Of a stretch of 64,000 nucleotides of DNA, positions 1 to 10,135 are shown in pieces; within the stretch, counting starts at the first letter, position 1; every line of letters begins with the position of its first letter. The notes beneath the pieces are model-generated. The model saw only the letters and a program-made list of their open reading frames with translations. It ran no database searches and had not been told where the DNA came from. Both the position numbers and the translations under genes were made by a program. This DNA is from Metaphire vulgaris (Eukaryota; Annelida; Clitellata; Crassiclitellata; Megascolecidae): assembly GCA_018105865.1 (NCBI GenBank), contig CM030845.1, forward strand, positions 16,167,776 to 16,231,775, written 5' to 3'.

Positions 1-70
1 AAAACCCAATCATTGAATTCATGCTGAACAACGTTTCAATTATGTACATACGCCACGTAGCCAAGCTCTG

Positions 71-395
71 ACGCTGCAACGTACGCTTCGTCAAACGCTT
101 CGCGTGGCCGTTCGCTTCGCGTGGCCGTTCGCTTCGCGTGGCCGTTCGCTTCGCGAGTTGTACACACTATGACGCTGCAACGTACGCTTCGTCAAACGCT
201 TCGCGTGGCCGTTCGTTTCGCGTGGCCGTTCGCTTCGCGTCGCCGTTCGCTTCGCGTCGCCGTTCGCGTCGCGAGTTGTACACACTATGACGCTGCAACG
301 TACGCTTCGTCAAACGCTTCGCGTGGCCGTTCGCTTCGCGTGGCCGTTCGCTTCGCGTGGCCGTTCGCTTCGCGAAGTCGTTCGCTTCGCGAAGC
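71..395. repeat. Higher-order tandem satellite, 17-bp unit
   Basis: The inner unit is 17 bp (CGCTTCGCGTGGCCGTT and variants). It is organised into longer blocks that each open with GACGCTGCAACGTACGCTTC and close with CGAGTTGTACACACTATG. Block starts at 71, 172 and 290 give periods of 101 and 118 bp, differing by exactly one 17-bp unit. The open frames on both strands here only reflect the repeat and are not genes. The core ACGCTTCGTCAAACGCT recurs near 9783. Confidence 0.9.
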
Positions 396-414
396 CTAAC
401 CTTCATGTACTATC

Positions 415-949
415 TCTAAATGTACTCTAATACTGAACTCATGTACTCATGTACTCTACCAAATGTACTCGTGTACTCTACCAAATGTACTCATGTACTC
501 TACCCAATGTACTCATGCACTCATGTACTCTACCAAATGTCGGCCTATTCGCTTGGTCCTGCTCTTGACGGCTAACCCTCTTAAGGCTCCTTCGGACTCT
601 GACGATCCTCTACCTGGTCCTCTACCCATCGTCTACGCCCCTACGTCTACTTACGATATTGGCAACTTGCTTTTCGGTGGTGTGCTAAGACTATAATCAT
701 CTATCGGCTATAATGATATTTCACAATACTTAACGCCTTCTACTAGAAATTCTATGCACCGCCTCTTTAGTCCATTTACTTATTTATTGTACAGTTATTA
801 TTACTAAAAGGTCCTCAATATATTTATTATTAAATTATTCCTTATTTAATGGCTTAAATTACCGTCAGTGCCACCTAGCGATTACCTAATACACTTTCCT
901 CCTACATTATATTATTGAACTTAGACTGATCTATATCAATTCCGCTACA
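415..949 (+). repeat. LTR-like repeat, 3' part (relative of 53155-54079)
   Basis: From about 640 to 949 this aligns by eye with 53700-54079: shared blocks include GTGCTAA, CTATC(G)GGCTATAA, the CTCTACTGG/TTCTACTAG segment, TTACTTATTTATT and the end TATCAATTCCGCTACA. That end corresponds to the TTCGCTACA terminus of the solo LTR. At 440-540 lies a 22-bp minisatellite (TGTACTCTACCAAATGTACTCA), in the same relative place as the GGTACTACCTC minisatellite of the other copy. The 5' boundary was not found and may lie before the window; no internal retroelement genes follow. Confidence 0.6.
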
Positions 950-1405
950 CTTCTATACGTTAAGAGTGTATACAAATGAGGTCATCAACTTGAAGGCAAA
1001 GTTCTGCAAACACCAGTTCGTCTGAAATTGACACCATTGACACCGACTCAAATTTAATCTAAGTTAATTCTAGTGAATCGTATAACTTATCGCTAAAGAT
1101 ATTTTTCAGGTTTAGTGCGCATCTTCTACGAAAATCCAACCGAAGAAAACTTCATCAATGCTCTTCGATCGGCAAACGACGGTATAAGACTCAAATCGAA
1201 AGCGGAGCCTATACGCAACAGTAGCTGAGCATTTGTTTCATTATGCCTACTGCATTGTGGAGTCACTCGGAGATTGACACTGTTCCTGAGCACCAAGTCA
1301 CATTAAAATGAGTCCACCTACAGTAACAGCACATCGCATCATCTTAAAATAATAGAGTAGAACTTCGCTATAACTCACTTAGCGGGTCTGTAAAATTTGT
1401 ATCGG
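950..1405. other. Intergenic; one weak exon candidate
   Basis: No gene is recognised. A splice-acceptor-like ATTTTTCAG ends at 1109 and is followed by a short open stretch (1112-1225; it begins LVRIFYENPTEEN) ending in TGA at 1226-1228. It could be a short terminal exon, but no partner exon or family is recognised, so it is only a possibility. Confidence 0.2.
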
Positions 1406-1823
1406 GTCTATTGATGGGAAGTAAATTGATCGGTCTAAATTCACCGGTTAAAATTGACCGGGTGGTCAATTGATCGGGCGACAATTCAGCGGAGACCTAT
1501 TGATCGGCCGTCGGTCTAATGCCTATCAAGACATCAAATATTGTCAAGTGTTAAGTAGTCAAGTTGTCATATTGTGAATTTAAAGTTAATATTCAATGTT
1601 TACCGTGTCACCCTATTATGCTAGTTTAGCCTACGTTGTATCGTTTTTTAAAGAAACTTTTGTAATTTCCGCAATAAGCACTTACAAACTGGATGGCTTG
1701 TATTTTAAATTTAAATCCCGATCAATAGGCCACCGATGAATTTTCACCCGATCAATTGAGTACCAGATCAATTTTAGCCGACGAATTTGAACCGATCAAT
1801 TTGCATCCGATCAAAAAAACACC
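1406..1823. mobile_element. MITE-like element with ~107-bp inverted arms of GATCGG units
   Basis: The left arm (about 1406-1512) and the reverse complement of the right arm (about 1716-1823) align along their whole length. Each arm is a chain of degenerate units such as AAATTGATCGG, AAATTCACCGG and AATTGATCGGGCG. The centre (1513-1715) is AT-rich and non-coding. The arms could fold into a long hairpin. No target duplication could be assigned, so the superfamily is unknown. Confidence 0.6.
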
Positions 1824-1856
1824 AAACCGTAAAATTTAGTACGTAATATTCGAGGT

Positions 1857-2220
1857 CAGTGGCGGATTTACATTTTTAGGCCGCGGTACACTTTCTTCTA
1901 AAAAGTTACAGATCAAGTGTGAAAATCGGCGAGATTACTTTTTTTGCTTGTAAAGTTTTTAAACTTTTCTCGATAAACTTTCGGAAGAGCGGAAGAATTA
2001 CTAATCAGGTGTATGAGTAATAGTGTCGATAATCTTTTTCTTTTATCAGGACACGTTTCGTGCCAAAATGATTGAATCTCGGAAAATAATGTTGTTTAAA
2101 CAAATAAATCATAAAATCATAATAACATATTGGTAATAGAAAAGGTGGGCCCATACATTTTTATTTTGTTGGTGGGCACGGTACAAATGTTACATTTCTA
2201 CCGTGGTAAATCCGCCACTG
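1857..2220. mobile_element. Non-autonomous hAT-like element, CAGTGGCGGATTTAC ends
   Basis: The 15-bp terminal inverted repeats are perfect: CAGTGGCGGATTTAC at the left and GTAAATCCGCCACTG at the right. Flanking 8-mers TTCGAGGT and TCCGATGT match 6 of 8, consistent with an aged hAT target duplication. The interior (364 bp in total) is non-coding and contains TTTTTTTGCTTGT, a motif found in other hAT-like elements of the window. Confidence 0.75.
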
Positions 2221-2640
2221 TCCGATGTACTTTATAACCAAAATACCATCCAATACTTCGAATTATTGTTCTCTCGTCGTTTATTAGCATAGTCTCATTA
2301 TGAAATATGCGTTAGGTGTCATCATCGTATCTTTGACACAACCGTGTTTACATTGTCTCTTTGAATGATAGTGTCGAATCAGTCTCTTGAAAAAGACGTA
2401 GTACTCATGTACACATGGATTTCGTTCGCCTGCCTCCTGAAGAGGGAACAATGATCATCGCCGATTCGCCTTTGTACGCTGCCCTGAACATATCATCATA
2501 ATCATCATCATCACCATCGCAGGTGCGTATATCAACAGAGACTCAGTTCTACAACAGTCACAAAATCAACGATGACTAAATGACTCACTATAGTATAGGG
2601 CAATCTTAGGCTCATGCCTATATATTAAATTTTCCACATT
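2221..2640. other. Intergenic, nothing recognised
   Basis: No coding frame, RNA gene or repeat terminus is recognised. A short CATCAT run lies near 2491-2513. Confidence 0.5.
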
Positions 2641-2646
2641 TGCACA

Positions 2647-2919
2647 GTGATGGTAGTAGAAGTAGTAGTAGTAGCAGTAGTAGTAGTAGTAGTAGTAGTA
2701 GTAGCAGTAGTAGCAGTAGTAGTAGTTAGTAGTGGTGGTGGTGGCAGTAGTAGCAGTACAGTAGCAGTAGTAGTAGCAGTAGTAGTAGCAGTAGTAGTAG
2801 CAGCAGCAGCAGTAGCAGTAATAGCAGTAGTTAGTAGTAGTAGTAGCAGTAGTGGTGGCAGTGGTGGCAGTGGCAGTAGTAGCAGTAGTAGTAGTAGCAG
2901 TAGTAGTTAGTAGTAGTGA

Positions 2920-2960
<41 letters not shown>

Positions 2961-2962
2961 AA
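2647..2962. repeat. Compound trinucleotide repeat (AGT/GCAGT)
   Basis: About 315 bp of AGT triplets interrupted by GCAGTAGT, GGTGGT and AGCAGC. Long frames of Val/Ser (plus) and Tyr/Cys/Thr (minus) are translations of the repeat. Confidence 0.95.
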
Positions 2963-3164
2963 CTTCTTTCGCACCATTGTAGTAGTACATCAGCACCAAT
3001 CGATGGTCGCTTCAGTAAAAAGTCATAGTCGTGATCTTGTACGTGGTGGTTCGAGGTTGTAATCCAGAGGTCAGTCAGCACTTCCAGTGATATGATGTTT
3101 CGAGACACTGTATCGTCTCGAGACAGTCTCGAGACAGTAATAAAATAGTATAGCAATGTGATTT

Positions 3165-3740
3165 TAAGTGGTGTAGGAGGCTAAGTAATCCTGTGTGAAA
3201 ACCACTGAAGTAACTCTACGCATTCAATAACCTAGTTTATCAAGATAGCCTTTGAATCCGTTTACTGTTTCAGCTGTCACCTCGTCCAAACTGTTCCATT
3301 TGTCCACAACCCTTGCACTAAATTTTTTTTCTTTCTTGGACCCACCCTCTGCATAAACAATTTGCATTTGTGGCCTCTTGTGTTGCTATAGTGTGCTAAT
3401 GTAAAGAATCGATCGTATGGCAAATCTACTTTCCACGTCATTACTTTGTATGTTTCTATCAAATCCCCTCTCTCTCTTCTCCTTTCTAATGTTGTCAATC
3501 CACAATATTGAAGTCTTTTTCGTAGCTTAAATTATGGCATCCATTGACCATCTTCATTGCTCGTCTTTGCACTTTTCTAATAGCTCTATATCTTTTTTCA
3601 AGAATGGATTCCATGCCTGAACACAGTTTTCTAGATGTGGCCTTACTAATGACTTATAAAGTTTTATGATTATATCTTTGTCTCGATTCATTTGTCCTTT
3701 TCATCATTCCCAACATTTGGTTACCCTTCTTTGCTGCCTC
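3165..3740 (-). mobile_element. LINE family 1 fragment, 3' end of RT ORF (CR1/L2-like)
   Basis: Read on the minus strand, this gives the end of a LINE reverse-transcriptase protein: a GNQMLGMMKRT-like segment, FLKKDIELLEKVQRRA-like thumb, then LTTLERRRERGDLIETYK and NTRGHKCKLF, with frameshifts. The 3' end carries GTTTTCACACAGG followed by AGCCTCCTACACCACTTAAAATCAC. The same protein tail occurs at 36700-37120 plus 39932-40130 and at 63710-63906. It is 5'-truncated, with no catalytic RT motifs left. Confidence 0.8.
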
Positions 3741-4978
3741 CGATCCGAGTCGAGTTGGACCTTGTGTTAATTGGTTGTTTTCGGTTCCGGTCACGTAACA
3801 GCACACAGTCGCCAAGACTGTGTGCTGCTGATTATACCAAGAAAGAGATTGACCATGTCCTCGTCCGCCAGATAGACAGAAGCATCTTCAAATTTCTCCA
3901 CGTCTGCCATGGCATGGAATACCCCACCAATACTGACCATATGCCTGTCATTGTACGACTGATCATCAGACACATAATGCCAAACGGAACGTAAATCTAC
4001 CTGTACATCGTTCATACAACGTAACTCGCTTGACCGAGGACACCAGTCTCCGACAACAATGCAACCTGGCTGTCTCAAACAGATTCTTTGCTCCTTCTGG
4101 ATTGACAGACGATGTTGACAGGCAATGAATGGTCTGCAATTCGATCCATCATCTTGAAGTCATCTGATAAAATTAAAGGTTTTCGAGAAAATATCCGTCA
4201 GCCATGGATACCTGCAAGGTTCTCAACCTCAAATAGGCTGCGAAACTCGGGAATGATCACACGATCGAAAGAGATTGCTGGTTATCTTCAAGAAAAAGCC
4301 AAAGAAAACCGTGCCGCTTTTGCTTAACGGTTGGCGGATAAAATTGAAGAAGACCTACGGCACAATCGCTTTAGGTCTTTATACAGATCAACTAGAACTA
4401 TTGCCGGTGGCAATCGGTCATCATGCTTCTTTACCAACTTCAATAAGGCCGATGGTTCTCCCCGTGTAACTCCACCGAACAGGCTCTACAACGCTGGCCG
4501 GAACATTTCCAAAACGGGGGGCAAATCCAGACGGTCGTGGTCTACGGGTCTTCAGGAGTAACGGCTGCATACGGACGAGCCTTCCCCCTTACTGACAGGA
4601 CAGTAATAATATTGTTGCCAACGCCAGATCTTAATTGGAGTTCGCTAGCACAACTTCATTATCAATGCAGAGATATCATCGCGGACTGGATTACCATCAC
4701 TCAATGAACTGATAAAAGTAGTCGCTGCCTCGCCAAATTTCGGACATGCTGCCCACCTGCGAGATACAGTCCGATACATCAAGCACTCCACTGCCACGTC
4801 GACCTAACCATCGGTCGTCCACCTGGCCGATCGTGGAAGGGCTGTCCTGGTCATCCCAAGAAACGATGGATCGACCACATCCGTACTCAGAACAGTGAGA
4901 TTCCATCTACTCTCTGGAGACGTGGCATCCGACGGGGTCATGGTCAAGGAGTGTAACGGCCCCCTCTGACTAAGCACT
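3741..4978 (+). mobile_element. RTE-like LINE with RT core deleted
   Basis: Plus-strand frames show the end of an AP endonuclease (KKEIDHVLVRQIDRS, then NTDHMPVIVRL), a pre-RT linker (4112-4560, one stop at 4325) and then directly the extreme C-terminus (GRSWKGCPGHPKKRWIDHIR, LWRRGIRRGHG). The whole RT catalytic core is missing between about 4600 and 4690, so this is an internally deleted relic. It ends with stops and an (ATG)n run, which is typical of the 3' tail. Confidence 0.75.
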
Positions 4979-4986
4979 GATGATGA

Positions 4987-5020
<34 letters not shown>

Positions 5021-5045
5021 GATGATAATGATGATGGTGATGATG
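4979..5045 (+). repeat. (ATG)n microsatellite tail
   Basis: ATG triplets with GTG variants directly follow the LINE C-terminus, so this is probably its expanded 3' tail. Confidence 0.85.
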
Positions 5046-5176
5046 AAAACGAATAGCGTAATATATGTGCCTGTTTTTAAATACCATGTGCTAAAGACGT
5101 GTTATGCAATTCTGTCGTCTGCAGCAGCTGACCAGAAATCGCGGTTCAGACTCCGACAGAATCATCTACACGGAAA

Positions 5177-5205
5177 TGACGTCACCGGGAGAAAGTGACG
5201 TCATC
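5177..5205. promoter_or_regulatory. Paired palindromic CRE-like sites
   Basis: Two TGACGTCA octamers lie about 20 bp apart (AATGACGTCACC and AGTGACGTCATC). TGACGTCA is the consensus CREB/ATF site. No adjacent gene is recognised, so a regulatory role is only inferred. Confidence 0.35.
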
Positions 5206-5523
5206 GCTTGGCCTAAATCATGTCAACGAACTCAACCGCTGTTCAACAAATCAGTATATGCTGCAATCGATCACGCCATTCAAACATGACTCATGCTAAG
5301 ACTAGACGAACCACCTGTTCGATTCTGACTCTCCAAAATAGATCAGAAATCCTAAACAAGTTGGTCAAACGCACAGCGACCACATGAAGACATTCTACGC
5401 ATAGTTAATAGCTATTTACACAGACGAAATTTTCAGATAAGTCAGCGATAAATACATAGTAGCAAACGAATGATCCAAATGTGTTTTCAATTTATTAAAA
5501 AACACCTTCACATTTTTGAAATC

Positions 5524-5610
5524 AGTGGCGTAACCAGGGTTCCAGAATAGGGGCGCCATCACTCATACAGGAAGATTTTCCCGAGTCGAGAATGGGCCTG
5601 GGAGAGTCAT
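5524..5610 (+). mobile_element. hAT-like element, left terminus only
   Basis: It begins CAGTGGCGTAACCAGGGTTC and continues AGAATAGGGGCGCC. This resembles the reverse complement of the right ends at 13255-13354 and 46251. No matching right end was found. Confidence 0.45.
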
Positions 5611-5744
5611 GTACTCTATCAACAGGGTCTGGGCGGAGTTCCAGCTACTAAAGAATTTTAGGTGTATATCAGATTCAAATCTAAAGATGTTTACGATAAA
5701 CGATTGCTGGTATTTTATCTATTTTGAGAGGTCATTGAAGGTTA

Positions 5745-5880
5745 AGCGCAAAATGGCAGAGTGAGATACGCGCTGGGGCGGTAGGCTGACGGAGCGGGTT
5801 CAAGTCTCTTTAGCGTCCCTAGTGGCTTTTACACAGGCCTCCTGAGCCACTTTAAATCACGCTATGTTAGCCTCTATATT
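5745..5880 (+). mobile_element. SINE-1 (tRNA-derived head, LINE family 1 tail)
   Basis: A Pol III A box (TGGCAGAGTGAGATACG, 5754-5770) and B box (GGTTCAAGTC, 5797-5806) are spaced as in a tRNA. The head runs into CCCTAGTGGCTTTTACACAG and then GCCTCCTGAGCCACTTT. The latter matches the 3' end of LINE family 1, so SINE-1 probably borrows that LINE's machinery. Other copies are at 51895-52010 and, split, at 40672-41795. Confidence 0.75.
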
Positions 5881-6249
5881 ATGCTAAAAAAGTACGGATT
5901 TTTTTGAAAGCATCGAACGAGCTTCAATTGGCGTAAAATTGAAGCCAATCCCAGAACAAAATTTTTCGCTTCTAAAACACCTGAACTAACAACAATCAAA
6001 AATTTTAAACTTTTACAAAAATTCATGTCGATATTTTGCTCCGATTTGAAAACAGAACTGTAAAAGATTCTGTAATAATTGCATTTGATTAGAAATTTTG
6101 GTCGAATAGGACCCAATCTAGACGAATTTTGACAACGCCATATAACAATTTAATATCACGGACACACAAATAAAGAATTCAGGTTAGACGTGTTTTAAAA
6201 AATTAGAACATTTATTTATACGTCATCAACTGCAATCTTATGCTGACTC
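5881..6249. other. Intergenic, AT-rich, nothing recognised
   Basis: An 80-residue minus-strand frame (5874-6116) has no recognised similarity and no exon signals. It is left unannotated. Confidence 0.4.
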
Positions 6250-6600
6250 CTTTAATGTTTCTTCTTATTCTTCATTCTTTCCTTCCGTCGTTCCCTATTG
6301 TGTTGGACGATGGGTCTGAATGAGTTCATTCCACTTCTGTCTGTCTCTTGTTGCTCTGGTCAATTGGATGAAGTTCATTTGCATTTCTTCTGCATCTTCT
6401 TTTAAATTTTCCATCCATGTTTTTCTTGGTCTTCCTTTTCTTCTTTCCCCTTAACATAGTTGCATAATGTATACTATTGTGTAGTGCTTTATTTGGAAGT
6501 ATTCCTTCCTTCATTCTTTCAACATGACCAAACCATTTCAGTCTTCGTTTCTGTATTGACTCAATTAAGTGTCGTTTCTTTTTGCTCTGTCTTTTCTCTT
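6250..6600 (-). mobile_element. RTE-like LINE 3' fragment
   Basis: Minus-strand frames give RRLKWFGHVERMKEG, then, after a frameshift, an R-P-R-K-T-W-like stretch and DRQKWNELIQTHR-like residues. These are typical of the C-terminus of RTE-type proteins. Upstream coding is gone, leaving a 5'-truncated relic. Confidence 0.7.
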
Positions 6601-7095
6601 ATTCTTTGCCTTCTGCTGACTCCTTCCTGCTATTCCTCTTCCTCCGTGAATGTTTCAGCAGAAAAATATTTGCTTTTGAATTCAAATAGACTGTGGAGGA
6701 GTTAATCTACTGTAAGTCTGTGATATATCTTTAAAATTAAAGATGATTGTACAAAGAGGTTATGGTGTGGGTGAAGTGGATAAAATGTTCAACCTGGAAT
6801 GCGGCTATGTCCCCGAATATCCACTTTCCCACTTCTCACAATATTTTAGTGTATGCAAAATTTACTAAATGTTTTTGAAAATATCTGTAATATGTGAACT
6901 GCAGGAAAACAGTTTCAGCTGTAAATAAATAAATACAGTGTTGCTAGAAATTGTAAATGCTTTCTCCACTTTGAATAAGGCAATTCGTGGCATTATTTTT
7001 TCCGTACAATATGCAGGTAACGCTCAGAATAAGATATTGTTCTAAATACGTCTGATGCGTTTCCTTGTTTTACAGAAGCAATCGGTACAACGAAG

Positions 7096-8000
7096 CTATT
7101 TAGTCATGATGGTATACACGTATACTCCATAGATCCCGCATACACCGATTTGCTTATTTGCTTCATCGTAATATAAGTTATCGGGAAATCGAACAGCCGT
7201 CTTCATATTTTCTTCATCTTTCTGTTCGATTGTAGAAATCAGAACTTGCTTCCAGAGAAGATTGGAATCCAGGAGAATCACACGGTGATTGTACGTATCA
7301 GCCACAAACACACGATCGTTTGAATCGACGCAGAGACGGCCGCCCGTTCGCTGTTCGTCATTTTCAGGACGATAAGAGCGAATTATGGTTTTTCCGTCTC
7401 GACTCAAAAGACAAACGGCCAATGTCTGATGATAGACGACAAAATGTCCGCTCGATAACTCCACTGCATGCAAAGGTCTCTTAATATCGCGAGGAAGAAA
7501 AACGGAATGAAGAAGTTGGGCATCAGGTCCGTAGACGCGTAGACTGGGAGACGGTTCATCGCTGACCATCAGCAGCCGACCGCTTTTCGACACAGACATC
7601 GACTTTGGCTTAAAGTCGTCTCCAAATTTTATCCACTTGACGAGGTTTAGTCCCAGTTTCTTGCCACCGTTTACGAGCTTCGAACTAGATTCATCTTTGT
7701 GACCAAAATTTCTGTGTATGTAGCGAACTTCATCGCGACCAATGCTTAATATGTAGAGCGATTTCTCGCGTTCATTGGAGGCAAAATCCAAAGGGAAATG
7801 CACCTCTTTCAAGTCCAGTCGACGCAGAAGTCTGAACGGAGCACGACCTTCAAACACATACATTTCTGAACTGCAATCTATGTCATGTGCTTCGGGTACA
7901 TTGATGACATAAATGTCATTCCACAATTTAGTGACAATGTTCGTCCCAGTTTTCCTAACGTCTAATGTAGCCTTGAAATCGACGATCATGGAAGAAAAAT
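7096..8000 (-). CDS. NHL-like beta-propeller protein, terminal exon
   Basis: A 297-codon uninterrupted frame runs from ATG (7989-7987) to TAG (7098-7096). Segments such as NDIYVINVPEAHDI, MYVFEGRAPFRLLRRLDL and LCVDSNDRVFVADTYNHRV recur at blade-like spacing. The last is the NHL signature (D-x-x-x-x-V-x-V-A-D-x-x-N-H-R-V). There is no signal peptide or membrane segment, so a cytosolic scaffold or binding role is inferred; partners are unknown. The frame stays open upstream through FSS to a splice acceptor (TTACATTTTCAG, AG at 8002-8001), so this is probably the last exon of a multi-exon gene. Related metazoan proteins often carry RING/B-box or other modules upstream, but none is visible here. 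No clear AATAAA was found downstream. It is the only intact host frame in the window. Confidence 0.75.
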
Positions 8001-8120
8001 CTGAAAATGTAACGAATAACTCTAGACCAACAACACCTTATTAACTGATCTTGAAATGCATAATAATTATCGCCCTCTCTTTTGTTTCATAAGCCGTCCG
8101 TACACTGCATTCGTCTATGC

Positions 8121-8240
8121 CAGGGTTTCCCCAAAATTTTGAAACCGCGGCCCATTTCAGCGGTTATGTAACGTTTCGCGACCCTAATCATGTCAAGCAA
8201 TATCAACAGAATTTGCTATAAGGCCACCTGGCGAACGTTA
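8121..8240 (+). mobile_element. hAT-like terminus fragment
   Basis: CAGGGTTTCCCCAAAATTTT followed by GAAACCGCGGCCC and CGCGACCC resembles the ends of Charlie-type hAT elements. No opposite end was found, so this is a weak call. Confidence 0.35.
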
Positions 8241-8470
8241 GTTGAAAATATCTTCTAAGTTTTGAAATAAATGGCAAAACAAAAGCTCTAATTCAATTTG
8301 AATGAAAATTTGGCAAATATATTAGGCAGAATTATTTGCATTTTTGCAAAATTAGTCTGTCTTGCTGTTTCCCTCTGACTGATTTCTGGAATGACCTGGT
8401 CTTTTGCGGATGGATTTGAAGTATCATCGATTGATACCCCTTGAGTATTAGAAATGGTGCTATAGAAGTG

Positions 8471-8539
<69 letters not shown>

Positions 8540-9289
8540 AATAAAACAAAAGGATAGAAATGGATATTTCAATTTCTTGAAAATTATCTTTTTAAAATTA
8601 TTTTATAGGAACATGCCTTTGTTACGCGTCTTAAAAATCCTATAAGTATGGTAAAATCGCTTAACCGCTAGTTGCGTTCTTTCCAGATAGAAATTCCCTA
8701 ATTGTTATTGGAGTTTCAGAGCAAAATGGTCGGAATAGGGGTTCCTTGCATTATTCTGAAATAATATTAATTTTAAAAGTATTCTATTGTGTTCACGCAG
8801 TCCACCTGTGGACGAGTCACCACAATAATCTGAACGTTACTTACTTACTTACTTACTCTTTTTTCCATATAAATAAATAAATGAAAGGGTTATATACAGT
8901 GTATGAAGGCCTGTACATATTATTGGCGCGTCAGCCATTGTCGGATTATTATTGTTGCTAATCTAGTAGCCGATTTTTCATTATTAGATGCTTAATTGTA
9001 CAACTGTTAAATTCCTTAGTACAATATTAATCAATGAATGTAGCGCTGCTGTTTGAATTGCAATGTTAAATTGATATCTTTGCGCACGCGGATGAGATTC
9101 GATCATATAGCGATGTAGCCAGCAGAAACTTGGTTCTCAGTCGGATAAAAATTGAGTGGTTCGAAAACGGGGAAAGAAATTGTCGGGAGAAAGTGGCTAC
9201 TTCTTACCCCGATTTATTGCAAAAGTTGAAATTATTATATATAGCAATTTCTAAAATCTAAAAATTCTAAGTGAATGCGTGATTATCAT
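8241..9289. other. Intergenic with an (ATT)n run and a TTAC run
   Basis: Holds an uninterrupted (ATT)n of about 65 bp at 8472-8538 and (TTAC)4-5 at 8839-8857. Nothing coding is recognised. Confidence 0.8.
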
Positions 9290-9299
9290 TTAAAAATTT

Positions 9300-9710
9300 C
9301 CCACAGCTTCACAGGGTGGTCTTGCCCCACCACAGGGATACACACCATAACGGAACCTACCACCACGGTTTGGGTCTCCGACTTCAAAGGGATCTGATCT
9401 CCACTTGGGTCTCCCACTTCAAAGGGATCTGGTCTTGGGGGTACACCCCAATGAGGCCTACAGACTCTTTTGGGCATACGGCTCCTTTTGGGCTTACGCC
9501 CCATATTGGGGCTTGATCTCCACGGGTGGCTGGACTTTGTCTCCCCATGGGGCTGCGCCCCCAGTGAGGCCTACGGGCTTCCATGGGGAGCTTGGTCCCT
9601 GACAGGGGCTGCGCCCCATTAAGGCTTACGGCCCACTCGGGGAGCTACGTCTGCTAATGTAGGGCCTACGGCTTCACACGGGAGCTACGCCCCCAGTAGT
9701 GCCGTATGAC
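9300..9710. repeat. GC-rich hairpin array, ~55-65-bp degenerate unit
   Basis: Successive units carry a hairpin such as TTGGGGGTACACCCCAA (9436), TGGGCTTACGCCCCA (9489), GGGGCTGCGCCCC (9550), GGGGCTGCGCCCCA (9605) and GGGAGCTACGCCCCC (9680). Most are followed by a GAGGCCTACGG- or GGCTTACGG-like box. The first 130 bp hold a different repeat (CACTTCAAAGGGATCTG, twice). All frames stay open because of the repeat, but no known protein is seen. It is strikingly GC-rich against AT-rich surroundings. Confidence 0.7.
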
Positions 9711-9830
9711 GTGCAGCCAATGAGGACGCTTCCCAGTGGGGTCAATCAGCCAATGAGGACGCTTCGTCAAGCTGCAATCAGGACGCTTCGTCAAACGCTC
9801 CGTCGATTATAAAGTTTGGTTGCCAATAGC
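9711..9830 (+). promoter_or_regulatory. CCAAT repeats plus TATA-like box
   Basis: Two identical AGCCAATGAGGACGCTTC repeats (CCAAT at 9717 and 9750) and a third related one (GCAATCAGGACGCTTCGTC) lead to TATAAAG at 9808-9814. Multiple CCAAT boxes 55-90 bp upstream of a TATA box are a classic Pol II core-promoter layout. No downstream reading frame is identified, so this may be the promoter of a non-coding or repeat transcript, or chance. Confidence 0.4.
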
Positions 9831-10043
9831 AGCGAAGTCGTCCAGCATCTGCCGTGTATCTGACTGACAAACTTAATGGGAGGAAATTATTAGATAAGAT
9901 GTACAACGGGTAGATGAAGATATTAAGGAGCATATACTGTAATTTTGGTGCTTGAACGCTATTCACTAAATCTAAAATTAGTGAGGTTGGCCCGTGCATA
10001 GTATTTGCTTAAACTGAGACACTATACTGTTGTCCCAAACAGT

Positions 10044-10135
10044 GGCGGTTCCAAGAACTCTTGGTGAGGGAATGCAATGAATTTCTAGGAAGATCACACC
10101 AATTGTCAAAGAAATTGCATGTAAACGGTTTAAAC
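10044..10135 (+). mobile_element. hAT-like element, left-end fragment
   Basis: CAGTGGCGGTTCCAAGAAC, then CTTGGTGAGGG, ATGAATTTCTAGGAAG and TGTAAAC follow the same order as the left half of the element at 36269-36544. The right half is absent. Confidence 0.5.

Noticed and set aside
91..406. Arg-rich open frames on both strands
   Set aside because: They are translations of the 17-bp satellite unit; no start context, domain or splice signals.
2566..3156. 196-codon minus frame rich in Tyr, Cys, Thr and Leu
   Set aside because: Most of it is the AGT/GCAGT trinucleotide repeat.
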